Translations under genes and position numbers: made by a program | Shown here: in pieces, positions 34,405 to 45,464 of the stretch | Position numbering within the stretch: the stretch's first letter is position 1 | Layout of the letters: every line of letters begins with the position of its first letter | The notes under the pieces: generated by a model | Told to the model about the DNA's origin: nothing | Database searches by the model: none | What the model saw: only the letters and a program-made list of their open reading frames with translations | Assembly: GCF_050948175.1 (NCBI RefSeq) | Contig: NC_135206.1 | Location: 372,001-436,000, forward strand | Length of the DNA stretch: 64,000 nucleotides | Source of the DNA: Xylocopa sonorina | Taxonomy: Eukaryota; Arthropoda; Insecta; Hymenoptera; Apidae | Direction: 5' to 3'

Positions 34405-35761
34405 ATGGCGACTAGGACTCCACCAACAAAGACGCGACAACAAGCGCAAAAGGCCGCCGCGATGCAGGAAGCCGATCGCGACAGACGTGTAAATAAAGTT
34501 CTCGATTTCGAAGACGCCGTAAGCGAGCCAATTCCGTGTACCGCACAGCCGAGCTCCTCCGCGAAAGCGATAGATACCGCTGCTCCGAGTACCGCTGCAT
34601 TACTTTAGCAGGTCGAAATGTTACGCCGCGAGTTAGAGTCGATTCGTCGTACGCCCGACTTACCACGGGACGATACGGTATCGCTAGATATGCCGCGTTT
34701 AGATCCGCAATCAGTTCAAAATTCAAATGCGATATCGTACGTACACAGTTCGCAGCATGACGAACTTTCACTTAAGCAGGCACTCGAGGCCGTACCTAAT
34801 TTTGACGGGCAAAACATTCCCATCTTACATATTTAAAAACATACATGTTTTACAATTTACCCGGGCGTGTAAAAGGGCTTACGACCTTATTCCTAATGGT
34901 TGCGAGCGTACGTTTGCGCGTTTGATCAATGGTAAGCTTAAAGGTCGTGCATACGCCGCGGTAGAGGATGAACCCTGCCAAACAATATTAGAATTAACGG
35001 ACATTCTTCGTTGCTCGTTCGGTACCGTTGAATCCGCCGCGCACTATAGGGGCGAACTCGCCAACATTTTCATGTCTACAAATGAACACATTTTAGACTA
35101 CATTGGCCGCGTTAAGGTCTTGAGAAATGCTATTATAGACTGTGACCGTCTCACTCAGCGGGATACTCAAGAGTCTCTCGAATCCGTAAATGAGTTCACG
35201 CTACAGTGTTTCAGGGACGGGCTTATCTCTGAAATTAGAATTCAGCTAACGATAAATCCGTGTACTACGTTACAGCAAACGTTTAATCGGGCGCGGGAAA
35301 TATTCCAGATTCACGTACGCAACCCCAGTCGTGCAGCTAAACCACGACCGCGAGCAGAGTCACGTGAAAAACGCGCCGAAATTATTTGTAATAAGTGCAC
35401 TAATCCAAGTCACTACGCGACCGAATGTCGGCTTAAAACAGTCCTGCCATACCGATCGCAGGAACACCGGGAAACATACCTGCGTCTCAGGGACGCACCC
35501 GTTCCCATTCAGCGCCCCGCGTACGAGCAACCGCGGCAAATTTTTTCTCGGGATGTGTCAAAATTCTGCAAATATTGCAAAACTCCAGGACACGATATTG
35601 ATGAGTGCCGAAAAAGACAATATAATAATAACTTGAACCGGAACTCGGGAAACGACCACGGCCTCCGCACTCGCCGCGAGACAGGTAGCGAGGCCGTTTC
35701 CAGGGTACCCTCTCTCGCAGCGAGCAACACCGACGCGGAGTACAACGAGGCGCAGCAGTAA
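34405..35761 (+). pseudogene. gag: capsid/nucleocapsid, with a stop and a frameshift
   Basis: The start is taken at ATG 34405 (G at -3 and G at +4, good eukaryotic context). The frame meets TAG at 34606-34608, is open again to about 34836, and then homology passes to the next frame up to TAA at 35761. The shift coincides with an extra AT-rich stretch of about 25 bp near 34820-34845. The long third part is capsid-like (R-A-C-K-R-A-Y-D-L-I, F-R-D-G-L). It is followed by a basic region and two CCHC knuckles: C-X2-C-X4-H-X4-C at 35387-35428 and again at 35567-35608. Gag would package genomic RNA in virus-like particles. As it stands no full-length protein can be made. Confidence 0.85.
34406..34423 (+). 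other. Candidate primer-binding site (tRNA-Arg type)
   Basis: TGGCGACTAGGACTCCAC directly follows the LTR's terminal CA. TGGCGAC is complementary to a tRNA 3' end ...GTCGCCA, as in tRNA-Arg-primed insect elements. Only the first 7-8 bases are judged. The gag ATG overlaps it by two bases. Confidence 0.4.
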
Positions 35762-36297
35762 ATATAACTGGAAAACTGAGTACGCATAATGTAGTTTTAC
35801 AAACGGACCTTTTAGTCGCGCTAACGAGATTTATGATCGACACCGGGGCGGAGATCAACATTATAAAAAAATCTGCTTTGAAACCATCCGCGCGCATAGA
35901 TACCGCGGAAATAGTGGTGATAACGGGAGTCACAGACGGAAAGACCGCTACCTTAGGGACGGTGAATCTAGTAATTTTCAACCGCGTCGTTCCCTTTAAC
36001 GTCGTTGGGGACAACTTTCCCCTTAAGACCGAAGGAATTCTCGGTTCGGGTTTCTGCGCGGACGCGGAGATCTCGCTCCTCAAAAAATTTATTAGATGGA
36101 ACGGAAAAGAAATTCCATTCGAGAAAGATGTAGAAACACTCGAAGAAACGACGACGCGACGGAAATCCACTCCTTCGTTATCGCCGGAAAACAAACAAGC
36201 GTCGCGCCAGAGATCCGCTCCTCTCCGCCGCCGCAGTCTTCGCCTACAGTATCAGCTTCTCCGAGACGCAATGCTCTGGCGAAGCATAAACAAATAA
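35689..36297 (+). pseudogene. pol, retropepsin-type protease part
   Basis: This frame is -1 relative to the end of gag. It is open from 35689 and overlaps gag by 73 nt. The active-site motif D-T-G-A lies at 35839-35850, preceded by hydrophobic residues. The second signature I-L-G-S-G-F follows about 65 codons later. Overlap plus -1 phase suggests ribosomal frameshifting as in many Gypsy elements, but I find no classical slippery heptamer in the overlap. After about 36150 this frame loses meaning and the pol homology continues in another frame. Role: cleavage of Gag-Pol. Confidence 0.8.
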
Positions 36298-36933
36298 TAC
36301 CGAAGAAAGCCTCTTCTCCGAAGCCCGGGGATCGGATTGCGATTCCCCCGCGACCGAATATCGGAGTTAAGGTTCGCGTTTCCAATACAAACCTTCCGGA
36401 AGGTATAATTCCGGTTAGATTTAGCGCCGGGAATTTTCTTTGGAAACGCCCTGTTAAGAGTCGTACGCGGTAGAGTCATCACCCGAATAATTAATTCGTC
36501 AGATCGCACGGTCCAAATCACGCTACCCGACGTAACACTCGAACCAGCTCGAATCATGGCTCCCCTCCACCGGGAGGAGAGTCCGCTGCTATTTCCGGTT
36601 TTCGCAAAATGTAGTGTCTCCGAATCCACTGTTTCTAATTCCTCTGTATCCGCCGTACCGACCGGCGCATCCCGAAAAAGGGAAATTTTAAATTCGAAAT
36701 CAAATTCAGAGTCAGACTCGACGAACGAAACTCCTTTGCACTGCAAAATAGCCAACGTGCAAAAGATCTCCTATGCGCAAGCGGTCGGTAACCGCACAAA
36801 GCGAGTTCCAAAATCGGAAACGCCACCATCGCCGAAATCCGTCGATCTGTCTAAATCACGCCTAGAACGAATTCTCGAACTCCTCCGTCTCGATCATTTA
36901 AACTCCGAAGAAAAGGATCACGTCATTCCATAG
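36150..36933 (+). pseudogene. pol, linker between protease and RT, two frameshifts
   Basis: Coding character moves to the third frame up to TAG 36471-36473 (I-P-P-R-P then V-K-V-R-V, with L-P-E-G-I-I-P). It then passes to the first frame up to TAG 36931-36933, beginning G-R-V-I-T-R-I-I and L-E-P-A-R-I. This order of motifs is the usual segment before the RT in the gypsy/17.6/297 group. The later serine-rich part is less conserved. At least two small indels are needed to explain the frame changes. Confidence 0.7.
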
Positions 36934-37717
36934 CGCGCAGCAACTACTCCACATCGAAGGCGATAAACTAGAGCATACGTCGGCCACTACGCACAAAATC
37001 CCGACGATCAACGATCGCCCGATTAATGTTAAACAATATTGCTTTCCACCGGCGCATATGGAGGAGATACGGCGACAGGTCGATAAGCTTTTACAAAAGG
37101 AGGTCATCTCTCCTTCGAAATCACCGTACAATTCATCACTGTGGGTTGTGCCCAAGAAGCCGGACTCCTTGGGCAACAAGCAGTGGCGAGTGGTAATAGA
37201 TCTTCGCGCTCTGAACGAGAAGTCCATAGCCGACGCATATCCCCTCCCCTGTATCACCGAAATCTTAGATCAACTCGGGAGCGCGAAATATTTCAGCACA
37301 TTTGATCTCGCGAGCGGGTTCCATCAAATACCTATGGAACCCGCTGACATTCCAAAAACCGCATTTTCCACGCCTCACGGGCATTATGAGTTTAAGAGGA
37401 TGCCGTTCGGTTTGAAAAATGCGCCCGCGACGTTTCAAAGGCTAATGGACAACGTTCTCTCGGGTCTTCAGGGTAACGAAATTTTTGTATATCTGGACGA
37501 TATAGTCATATATGCGAGCTCTCTTCAGGAACATAAAGCAAAATTCGAGAAACCAGCGCAACGGTTGAAAGATGCCAATTTAGTGTTACAACCGGACAAA
37601 TGCGAGTTTCTGAGTAGAGAAGTCACTTACCTGCGACATGTAATTAGCGAGCACGGCGTAAAACCCGATCCCGCCAAAATAAGCACGGTAAAAAACTTTC
37701 CACGACCTCAAAACGCG
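36926..37717 (+). pseudogene. pol, reverse transcriptase (fingers and palm), truncated
   Basis: The frame is open from about 36902 through the junction. From ATG 37058 the motifs run in order: W-V-V-P-K-K, W-R-V-V-I-D-L-R-A-L-N, F-S-T-F-D-L-A-S-G-F-H-Q-I, T-A-F-S-T-P, R-M-P-F-G-L-K-N-A-P-A-T-F-Q-R, and the catalytic Y-L-D-D at 37490-37501 (about residue 145). The D in F-D-L and the two D of Y-L-D-D are the metal-binding residues. Coding ends within the connection region (K-N-F-P-R-P-Q-N); the next residues come from satellite. Thumb, RNase H and integrase are absent, so no functional enzyme. Confidence 0.92.
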
Positions 37718-40700
37718 TTTGCAGATGTCTACGAATCGCAGCAACAGATTTCTAATGCTTCTCAAAACGCAATATTGCATATTATTTCTTTGTATCATGA
37801 TAAGATATAATATTGATTGCGAAGTGTCATATATACCTCGGATACACTTCACATGAAAATAAATGCGCACTTCCTTGCTAGGAAATAGCGTTTGCAGATG
37901 TCTACTTATCGAAGCCATAGAGTTCTAATGCTCCTTAAAACGCGATATCGCATCTCATTTCTGTGTTTCATGATGAGATATAATATTCATTGCGAAGTGT
38001 TATGCATCCCTCGTCTACACTTCAAATTAATGTAAATGCGACACTACCTTTCTAGGAAATTACGTTACCAGATGTCTACGTATCGAAGCAATAGAGTTCT
38101 AATGCTCCTTAAAACGCGATATAGCATGCCACTTCTATGTTTCATGATAAGATATAATATTCATTGCGAAGCGTCATGTATGCCTAGCATACACTTCAAA
38201 TGAATCTAAATGCGACACTTCCTTGCTAGGAAATAGCATTTGCAGATGTCTACGTATCGTAGCAATAGAGTTCTAATGCTTCTTAAATCGCGATATCGCA
38301 TTTCATCTCTATGTTTCGTGATGAGGAATAATATTCATTGAGGAATATTATGTATACCCCGTATTCACTTCAAAAGAATGTAAATGCGACACTTCCTTGC
38401 TACTAAATAGCGTTTGCAGATGACTATGTATCGAAGCAATAGATTTCTAATGCTTCTTAAAACGCGGCATCGCATCCCATTTCTATGTTTCATGATAAAA
38501 TACAATATTCAGAGCGAAGTGTCACGTATACCTCGCATACACCTCAAATGAATCTAAATACGACACTACCTTGCTAGGGAATAGCGTTTGCAGATATCTA
38601 CGTATCGTGGCAATAGATTTCTAATGCTCCTCGAAACGCGATATCGAATCTCATTTCCATGTTTCATGATGAGATATAATATTCATTGCGAAGTGCCATG
38701 TATACCTCGCATATACTTCAATTGAATGTACATGCGACACTTCCTTGCTAGGAAATAGCGTTTGCAGATGTCTACGTATCGAAACAATAGTGTTCTAATG
38801 CATCTTAAATGGCCATATTATCCCTCATTTCTATGTTTCATGATAAGATATAATATTCAGTGCGAAGTGTCATGCATACCTCGCATACACTTAAAATGAA
38901 TGTAAATGCGACACATCCTTGCTAGGAAATAGCGTTTGCAGATGTCTACGTATCGAAGCAATGGAACTCTTATGCTTCTTAAATCGTCATATCGCATCTC
39001 ATTTCTATGTTTCATGATAAGATATAATATTCATTGCGAAGTGTCATGTATACCTCGCATACACTTCGATTGAATGTACATGCGACACTTCCTTGCTAGG
39101 AAATAGCGTTTGCAGATGTCTACGTATCGAAGCAATAGAACTCTTATGCTTCTTAAATGGCCATATTACCTCTCATTTCTATGTTTCATGATAAGATATA
39201 ATATTCATTGCGAAGTGCCATGTATACCTCGCATACAGTTAAAATGAATGTAAATGCGACACTTCCTTGCTAGGAAGTAGCGTTTGCAGATGTCTACGTT
39301 TCGAACCAATATATTTCTAGTGCTTCTTAAATCGCTATATCGCATCTCATTTCTATGTTTCATGATAATATGTGATATTCATTGTGCAGTGTTATGTATA
39401 CCTCGTGTTCACATCAAGGGAATGTATATGCCTTGATACTTCCCTGCTAGGAAATAGCGTTTGCAGATGTCTACGTATCGAAGCAATAGTGTTCTAATGC
39501 TTTTTAAATCGCCATATCGCATCTCAGTTCAATGCTTCATGATAAGATATAATATTCATTGTGCAGTGTTATGAATACCTCGTATTCACTTCAATAGAGT
39601 GTAAATGCGACACTTCCTTGCATGGAAATAGCGTTTGCAGATGTCTACGTATCGAAGCAATAGTGTTCTAATGCTTTTTAAATCGCCATATCGCATCTCA
39701 GTTCAATGCTTCATGATAAGATATAATATTCATTGCGAAGTGTCATGTATACCTCGTATTCCTTTCAAAAGAATGTAAATGCGACGCTTCCTTGCTAGGA
39801 AATAGCGTTTGCAAATGTCTACGTATCGTAGCATTAGAGTTCTAGTGCATCTCAATACGCGATGTCGCTTCTCATTACTACGTTTTATGATAATATATAA
39901 TATTCATTGTGGAGTGTTATGTATACCTCGTATTCCTTTCAAAAGAATGTAAATGCGACACTTCCTTGCTAGGAAGTATCGTTTGCAGATGTCTACGTAT
40001 CGAAGCAATAGGGACCTAATACTTCTTAAATCGCCATATCGCTTGTCATTACTATGTTTCATGATAACATATAATATTCACTGCGAAGTCTCATGTATAC
40101 CTAGCATACACTTCAAATGAATGTAAATGCGAAACTTGCTTGCTAGGAAATAGAGTTGCAGATGTCTACGTATCGAAGCAATGGTGTTCTAATGCTTCTT
40201 AAATCGCGATATCGCATCTCATTCCTATGTTTCATGTTAAGATATAATGTTCATTGTGCAGTGTTATGTGTACCTCGTATTCACATCAGAAGAATGTAAA
40301 TGCGACACTTCCTTCCTAGGAAATAGCGTCTGCAGATATCTACGTATCGAAACAATAGATTTCTAAATCTTGCTAATTCGCGATATCGCATCTCATTTTG
40401 TTGTTTCATGATAATATACAATATTCATTGCGATGTGTCATGTATACCTAGCATACACTTCAATTGAATGTACATGCGACACTTCCTTGCTAGGAAATAG
40501 CGTTTGCAGATGTCTACGTATGATGCAATAGAATTCTAACGCTTCATAAATCGTCATATCGCATCTCATTTCTATGTTTCATGATAAGATCTAATGTTCA
40601 TTGTGCAGTGTTATGTATACCTCGTATTCACATCAGAAGAATGTAAATGCAACACTTCCTTCCTAGGAAATAGCGTTTGCAGATGTCTACGTATCGTGGC

Positions 40701-43700
40701 ATTAGGGTTCTAATGCTTCTCATAACGCGATATCGCTTGTCAATTCTATGTTTCATGACAATATACAATATTCATTGCGAAGTTTCATGTATACCTCGCA
40801 TACAGTTAAAATGAATGTAAATGCGACACTTCCTTGCTAGGAAGTAGCGTTTGCAGATGTCTACGTATCGAAGCAATAGAGTTCTAAAGCTTCTTAAATC
40901 GCGATATCGCATCTCATTTCTATGTTTCATGATAATATACATTACTCATTGCGAAGTGTCATGTATACCTAGCATACACTTCAACTGAATGTACATGCGA
41001 CACTTCCTTGCTAGGAAATAGCGTTTGCAGATGACTACGTATGATGCAATAGAGTTCTAATGCTTCTTAAATCGTCATATCGCATCTCATTTCTATGTTT
41101 CATGATAAGATATAATGTTCATTGTGCAGTGTTATGTATACCTCGTATTCACATCAGAAGAATGTAAATGCGACACTTCCTTCCTAGGAAATAGCGTTTG
41201 CAGATGTCTACGTATCGAAACAATAGATTTCTAAATCTTGCTAATTCGCAATATCGTATCTCATATCTATGTTTCATGATAATATATAATATTCATTGCG
41301 AAGTGTCTTGTATACCTCGCATACACTTCAAATGAATGTGAATGCTACAGTTCCTTGCTAGGAAATAGTGTTTGCAGATATCTACGTATCGAAGCAATAG
41401 AGTTCTAAAGCTTCATAAATCGCGATATCGCATCTCATTTTTATGTTTCATGATAATATGTAATATTCTTTGCGAAGAGCCTTGTATACCTCGCATACAC
41501 TTAAAATGAATGTAAATACGACACTTCTTTCCTAGGAAATAGCGTTTGCAGATGTTTCGGTATCGAAGCAATAGACATCTAATGCTTCATAAATCGCCAT
41601 ATCGCAACTCATTTCTATGTTTCATGATAAGATATAATATTCATTGCGAAGTGCCATGTATACCTCGCATACACTTCAATTGAATGTAAATGCGACACTT
41701 CCTTGCTAGGTAATGGCGTTTGCAGATGTCTACGTATCGAAGCAATAGAATTCTAATGCTTCTTAAATCGTCATATCGCATCTCATTTCTATGTTTCATG
41801 ATAAGATATAATGTTCATTGTGCAGTGTTACGTATATCTCGTATTCACATCAGAAGAATGTAAATGCGACACTTCCTTGCTAGGGAATAGCGTTTGCAAA
41901 TGTCTACGTATCGAAGCAATAGAGTTCTAATGCATCTTAAAACGCGATATCGCATCTCATTTCTATGTCTCATGATAGGATATAATATTCATTCCGAAGT
42001 GTTATGTATTCCTCGCATACACTTCCAATGAATGTGAATGCGACAACTCCGTGCTTTGACATGGCGATGGCAGATGTCTACGTATCGAAGCAACAGAGTT
42101 CTGATGCTTCCCAAAACGTGATATCGCATCTCATTTCTAGGTTTCATGTTAAGATATAATATTCATTGTGCAGTGTTATGTATACCTCGTATTCACTTCA
42201 AAAGAATGTAAATGCGACACTTCCTTGCCAGAAAGTAGCGTTTGCAGATATCTACGTATCGAACCAATAGAGTTCTAATGCTTCTTAAATCGCCATATCG
42301 CATCTCATTTCTATGTTTCATGATAAGATATAATATTCATTGTGCAGTGATATGTATATAACGTCTATACTTCAAATGAATGTAAATGCGACACTTCCTT
42401 GCTAGGAAATAGCGTTTGCAGATGTCTACGTATCGAAGCAATAGAGTTCTAAAGCTTCTTAAATCGCGATATCGCATCTCATTTCTATGTTTCATGATAA
42501 TATACAATATTCATTGCGAAGTGTCATGTATACCTAGCATACACTTCAATTGAATGTACATGCGACACTTCCTTGCTAGGAAATAGCGTTTGCAGATGAC
42601 TACGTATGATGCAATAGAATTCTAATGCTTCTTAAATCGTCATATCGCATCTCATTTCTATGTTTCATGATAAGATATAATATTCATTGTGCAGTGTTAT
42701 GTATACCTCGTATTCACTTCAAAAGAATGTAAATGCGACACTTCCTTGCTGGAAAGTAGCGTTTGCAGATGTCTACGTATCGAACCAATAGAGTTCTAAT
42801 GCTTCTTATATCCCCATATCGCATCTCATTTCTATGTTTCATGATAAGATATAATATTCATTGTGCAGTGCTATGTATACCTCGTATTCACTTCAAAAGA
42901 ATGTAAATGCGACACTTCCTTGCTAGGAAGTAGCGTTTGCAGATGTCTACGTATCGAAGCAATAGGGTTCTCATGCTTCTTTAATCGTCATATCGCATCT
43001 CATTTCTATGTTTCATGATAAGAAATAATATTCAATGCGAAGTATCATGTATACCTCGTATTCCTTTCAAAAGAATGAAAATGCGAAACTTCCTTGCTAG
43101 GAAGTAGCGTTTGCAGATGTCAACGTATCGAACCAATAGATTTCTAATGCTTCTTAAATCGCCATATCGCACCTCATTTCTGTGTTTCATGATACGATAT
43201 AATATTCATTGTGCAGTGTTATGTATACCTCGTATTCACATCAGAAGAATGTAAATGCGACACTTCCTTGCTAGAAAGTAGCGTTTGCAGATGTCTACGT
43301 ATAGAAGCAATAGTGTTCTAATGCTTCTTAAATCGCCATATCGCTTCCTATTTCTATGTTTCATGACAATATATAATATTCATTGCGAAGTTTCATGTAT
43401 ACCTCGCATACAGTTAAAATGAATGTAAATGCGACACTTCCTTGCTAGGAAATAGCGTTTGCATATGTCTACGTATAGAAGCAATAGTGTTCTAATGCTT
43501 CTTAAATCGCGATATCGCATCTCATTTCTATGTTTCATGTTAAGATATAATATTCATTGTGCAGTGTCATGTATACCTCGTATTCACTTCAAAAGAATGT
43601 AAATGCGAAACTTCCTTGCTAGGAAGTAGCGTTTGCAGATGTCTACGTATCGAAGCAATAGAATTCTAATTCTTCTCAAAACGCGATATCGCTACTCATT

Positions 43701-45079
43701 ACTGTGTTTCATGATAATATGTAATATTCATTGTGCAGTGTTATGTATACCTCATATTCATTCCAATAGAATGTAAATGCGTCACTTCCTTGCTAGGAAA
43801 TAGCGTTTGCAGATGTCTACGTATCGAAGCAATAGGTTACTAAAGCATGCTAATTCGCGTTATCGCATCTCATTACTAAGTTTCATGATAATATATAATA
43901 TTCACTGTGGAGTGTTATGTATACCTCGTATTCACTTCAAAGGAATGTAAATGCGACACTTCCTTGCTGGGAAATAGCGTTTGCAGATGTCTACGTATCG
44001 AAGCTCTAGTCATCTAGTGCTTCATAAATCGCCATATCGCATCTCAATTCTATGTTTCATGATAAGATATAATATTCATTGCGAAGTAGCAGGTATACCT
44101 CGTATTCCTTTCAAAAGAATGTAAATGCGACACTTCCTTGCTAGGAAATAGCGTTTGCAGATATCATCGTATCGTGGCATTAGAGTTCTAATGCTTCTCA
44201 AAACACGATATCGCTTCTCATTTCTATGTTCCATGATAATACATAATATTCATTGCGAAGTGTCATGTATACCTCGCATACACTTAAAATGAATGTAAAT
44301 ACGACACTTCCTTGCTAGGAAATAGCGTTTGCAGATGTCTACGTATCGAAGCTCCAGACTTCTAGTGCTTCATAAATCGCCATATCGCATCACATTTCTA
44401 TGTTACATGTATTCATCGTATTCACTTCAAAAGAAAGTAATTGCGACATTTCCTTGCTAGGAAGTAGCGTTCGCAGATGTCTACGTATCGAAGCAATAGT
44501 GTTCTAATCCTTCTTAAAACGCGATATCGCTCCTCATTTCTACGTTTCATGATAAGATGTAATATTCTTTGTGTAGTGTTATGTATGCCTCGTATTCATC
44601 TCAGAAGAATGTAAATGCGACACTTCCTTGGAAGGAAATAGCGATTGCAGATGTCTACGTATCGAAGCAATAGAGTTCTAATGCTTCTTAAGACGCGATA
44701 TCGCATCTCATCTCTATGTTTCATGCTAAGATATAATATCCATTGCGAAGTGTCATGTATACGTCGTATTCACTTCAAAAGAATGTAAATGCGACTCTTC
44801 CTTGCTAGGAAATAGCGTTTGCAGATGTCTACGTATCGAAGCAATAAAGTTCTAATGCTTTTTAAAACGCGATATCGCATCCCATTCCTATATTTCATGA
44901 TAGGATACAATAGTCATTGTGAAGAATTATGTATACCTCGCCTACACTGCAAAAGAATGTAAATGCCACACTTCCCTGGTAGGAAATAACAGTTCCAGAT
45001 GTCTACGTATCGAAGCAATAGAGTTCTAATGCTTCTTAAAACGCGATATCGCCTCTCATTTCTATGTTTCATGATAAGA
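37718..45079 (+). repeat. 174-bp satellite, block 5, orientation A
   Basis: About 42 monomers, dominated by the subtype TATCGAAGCAATAG...AAATCGCCATATCGC...TTGTGCAGTG. A variant TACGTATGATGCAATAG recurs at about 40521, 41042 and 42606 (521 and 1564 bp apart, three and nine monomers), showing irregular higher-order duplication. Two adjacent monomers near 39497 and 39670 share the rare CAGTTCAATGCTTC. A monomer near 44400 is shortened (ATGTTACATGTATTC). No gene. Confidence 0.96.
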
Positions 45080-45084
45080 TGCGA
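45074..45084. other. Satellite strand-switch junction 3 (A to B)
   Basis: A-strand TTTCATGATAAGAT joins B-strand AGATGCGATTTAAGATGC, sharing AGAT. The B side lacks 8 bp (ATCGCGAT) normally present in this position. Confidence 0.88.
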
Positions 45085-45464
45085 TTTAAGATGCATTAGA
45101 ACTCTACTGCTTCGATACAGAAACATCTGCAAACGCTATTTCCTAGCAAGGAAGTGTTGCATTTGCATTCTTTTGATGTGAGTACGAGGTATACATGACA
45201 CTTCGCAATGAATATTACATCTTATCACGAAACATAGAAATGAGCTGCGATATCGCGATTTAAGTAGCATTAGGACTCTATTGCTTCGATACGGAGACAT
45301 CTGCAAACGCTATTTCCAAGCAAGGAAGTGTCGCATTTACATTCATTTGAAGTGAATACGAGGTATACACAAGACTGCACAATGAATATTATATCTTACC
45401 ATGAAACATAGCAATGTGATGCGATATTTCGTTTTAAGAAGCATTAGAACACTATTGCTTCGAT

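Larger units (their letters stand above)
32911..34405 (+). repeat. 5' LTR (LTR 3), about 1495 bp
   Basis: The left end TGTGACGTCAGG is certain. It contains a perfect CRE-type palindrome, TGACGTCA, then the inverted repeat CAGGCG-TAC-CGCCTG, also seen in LTR 1. The right end is less certain: ...TTAGCCA immediately before TGGCGACTAGG gives a terminal CA, a length close to LTR 1 (1509 bp) and an adjoining primer site. A GC-rich CpG-dense core (about 33280-33440) matches the one in LTR 1. Stretches outside the coding segments hold no other gene. Confidence 0.75.
32911..37717 (+). mobile_element. Truncated Ty3/Gypsy retrotransposon (5' LTR, gag, PR, RT)
   Basis: The element starts abruptly in satellite with TGTGACGTCAGG. 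In order it contains a 1.5-kb LTR related to LTR 1, a primer-binding-site candidate, gag with two CCHC knuckles, an aspartic protease and a reverse transcriptase. It stops inside the RT domain at about 37717, where satellite of the opposite orientation begins with GTTTGCAGATG. RNase H, integrase, any env and the 3' LTR are missing. All genes are interrupted by stops or frameshifts, so it is an old dead copy. The RT sequence resembles the insect 17.6/297/gypsy group by motif pattern. Confidence 0.93.

Noticed and set aside
35487..36194. 235-codon minus-strand open frame
   Set aside because: It is the shadow of gag and protease on the opposite strand; its composition shows no domain.
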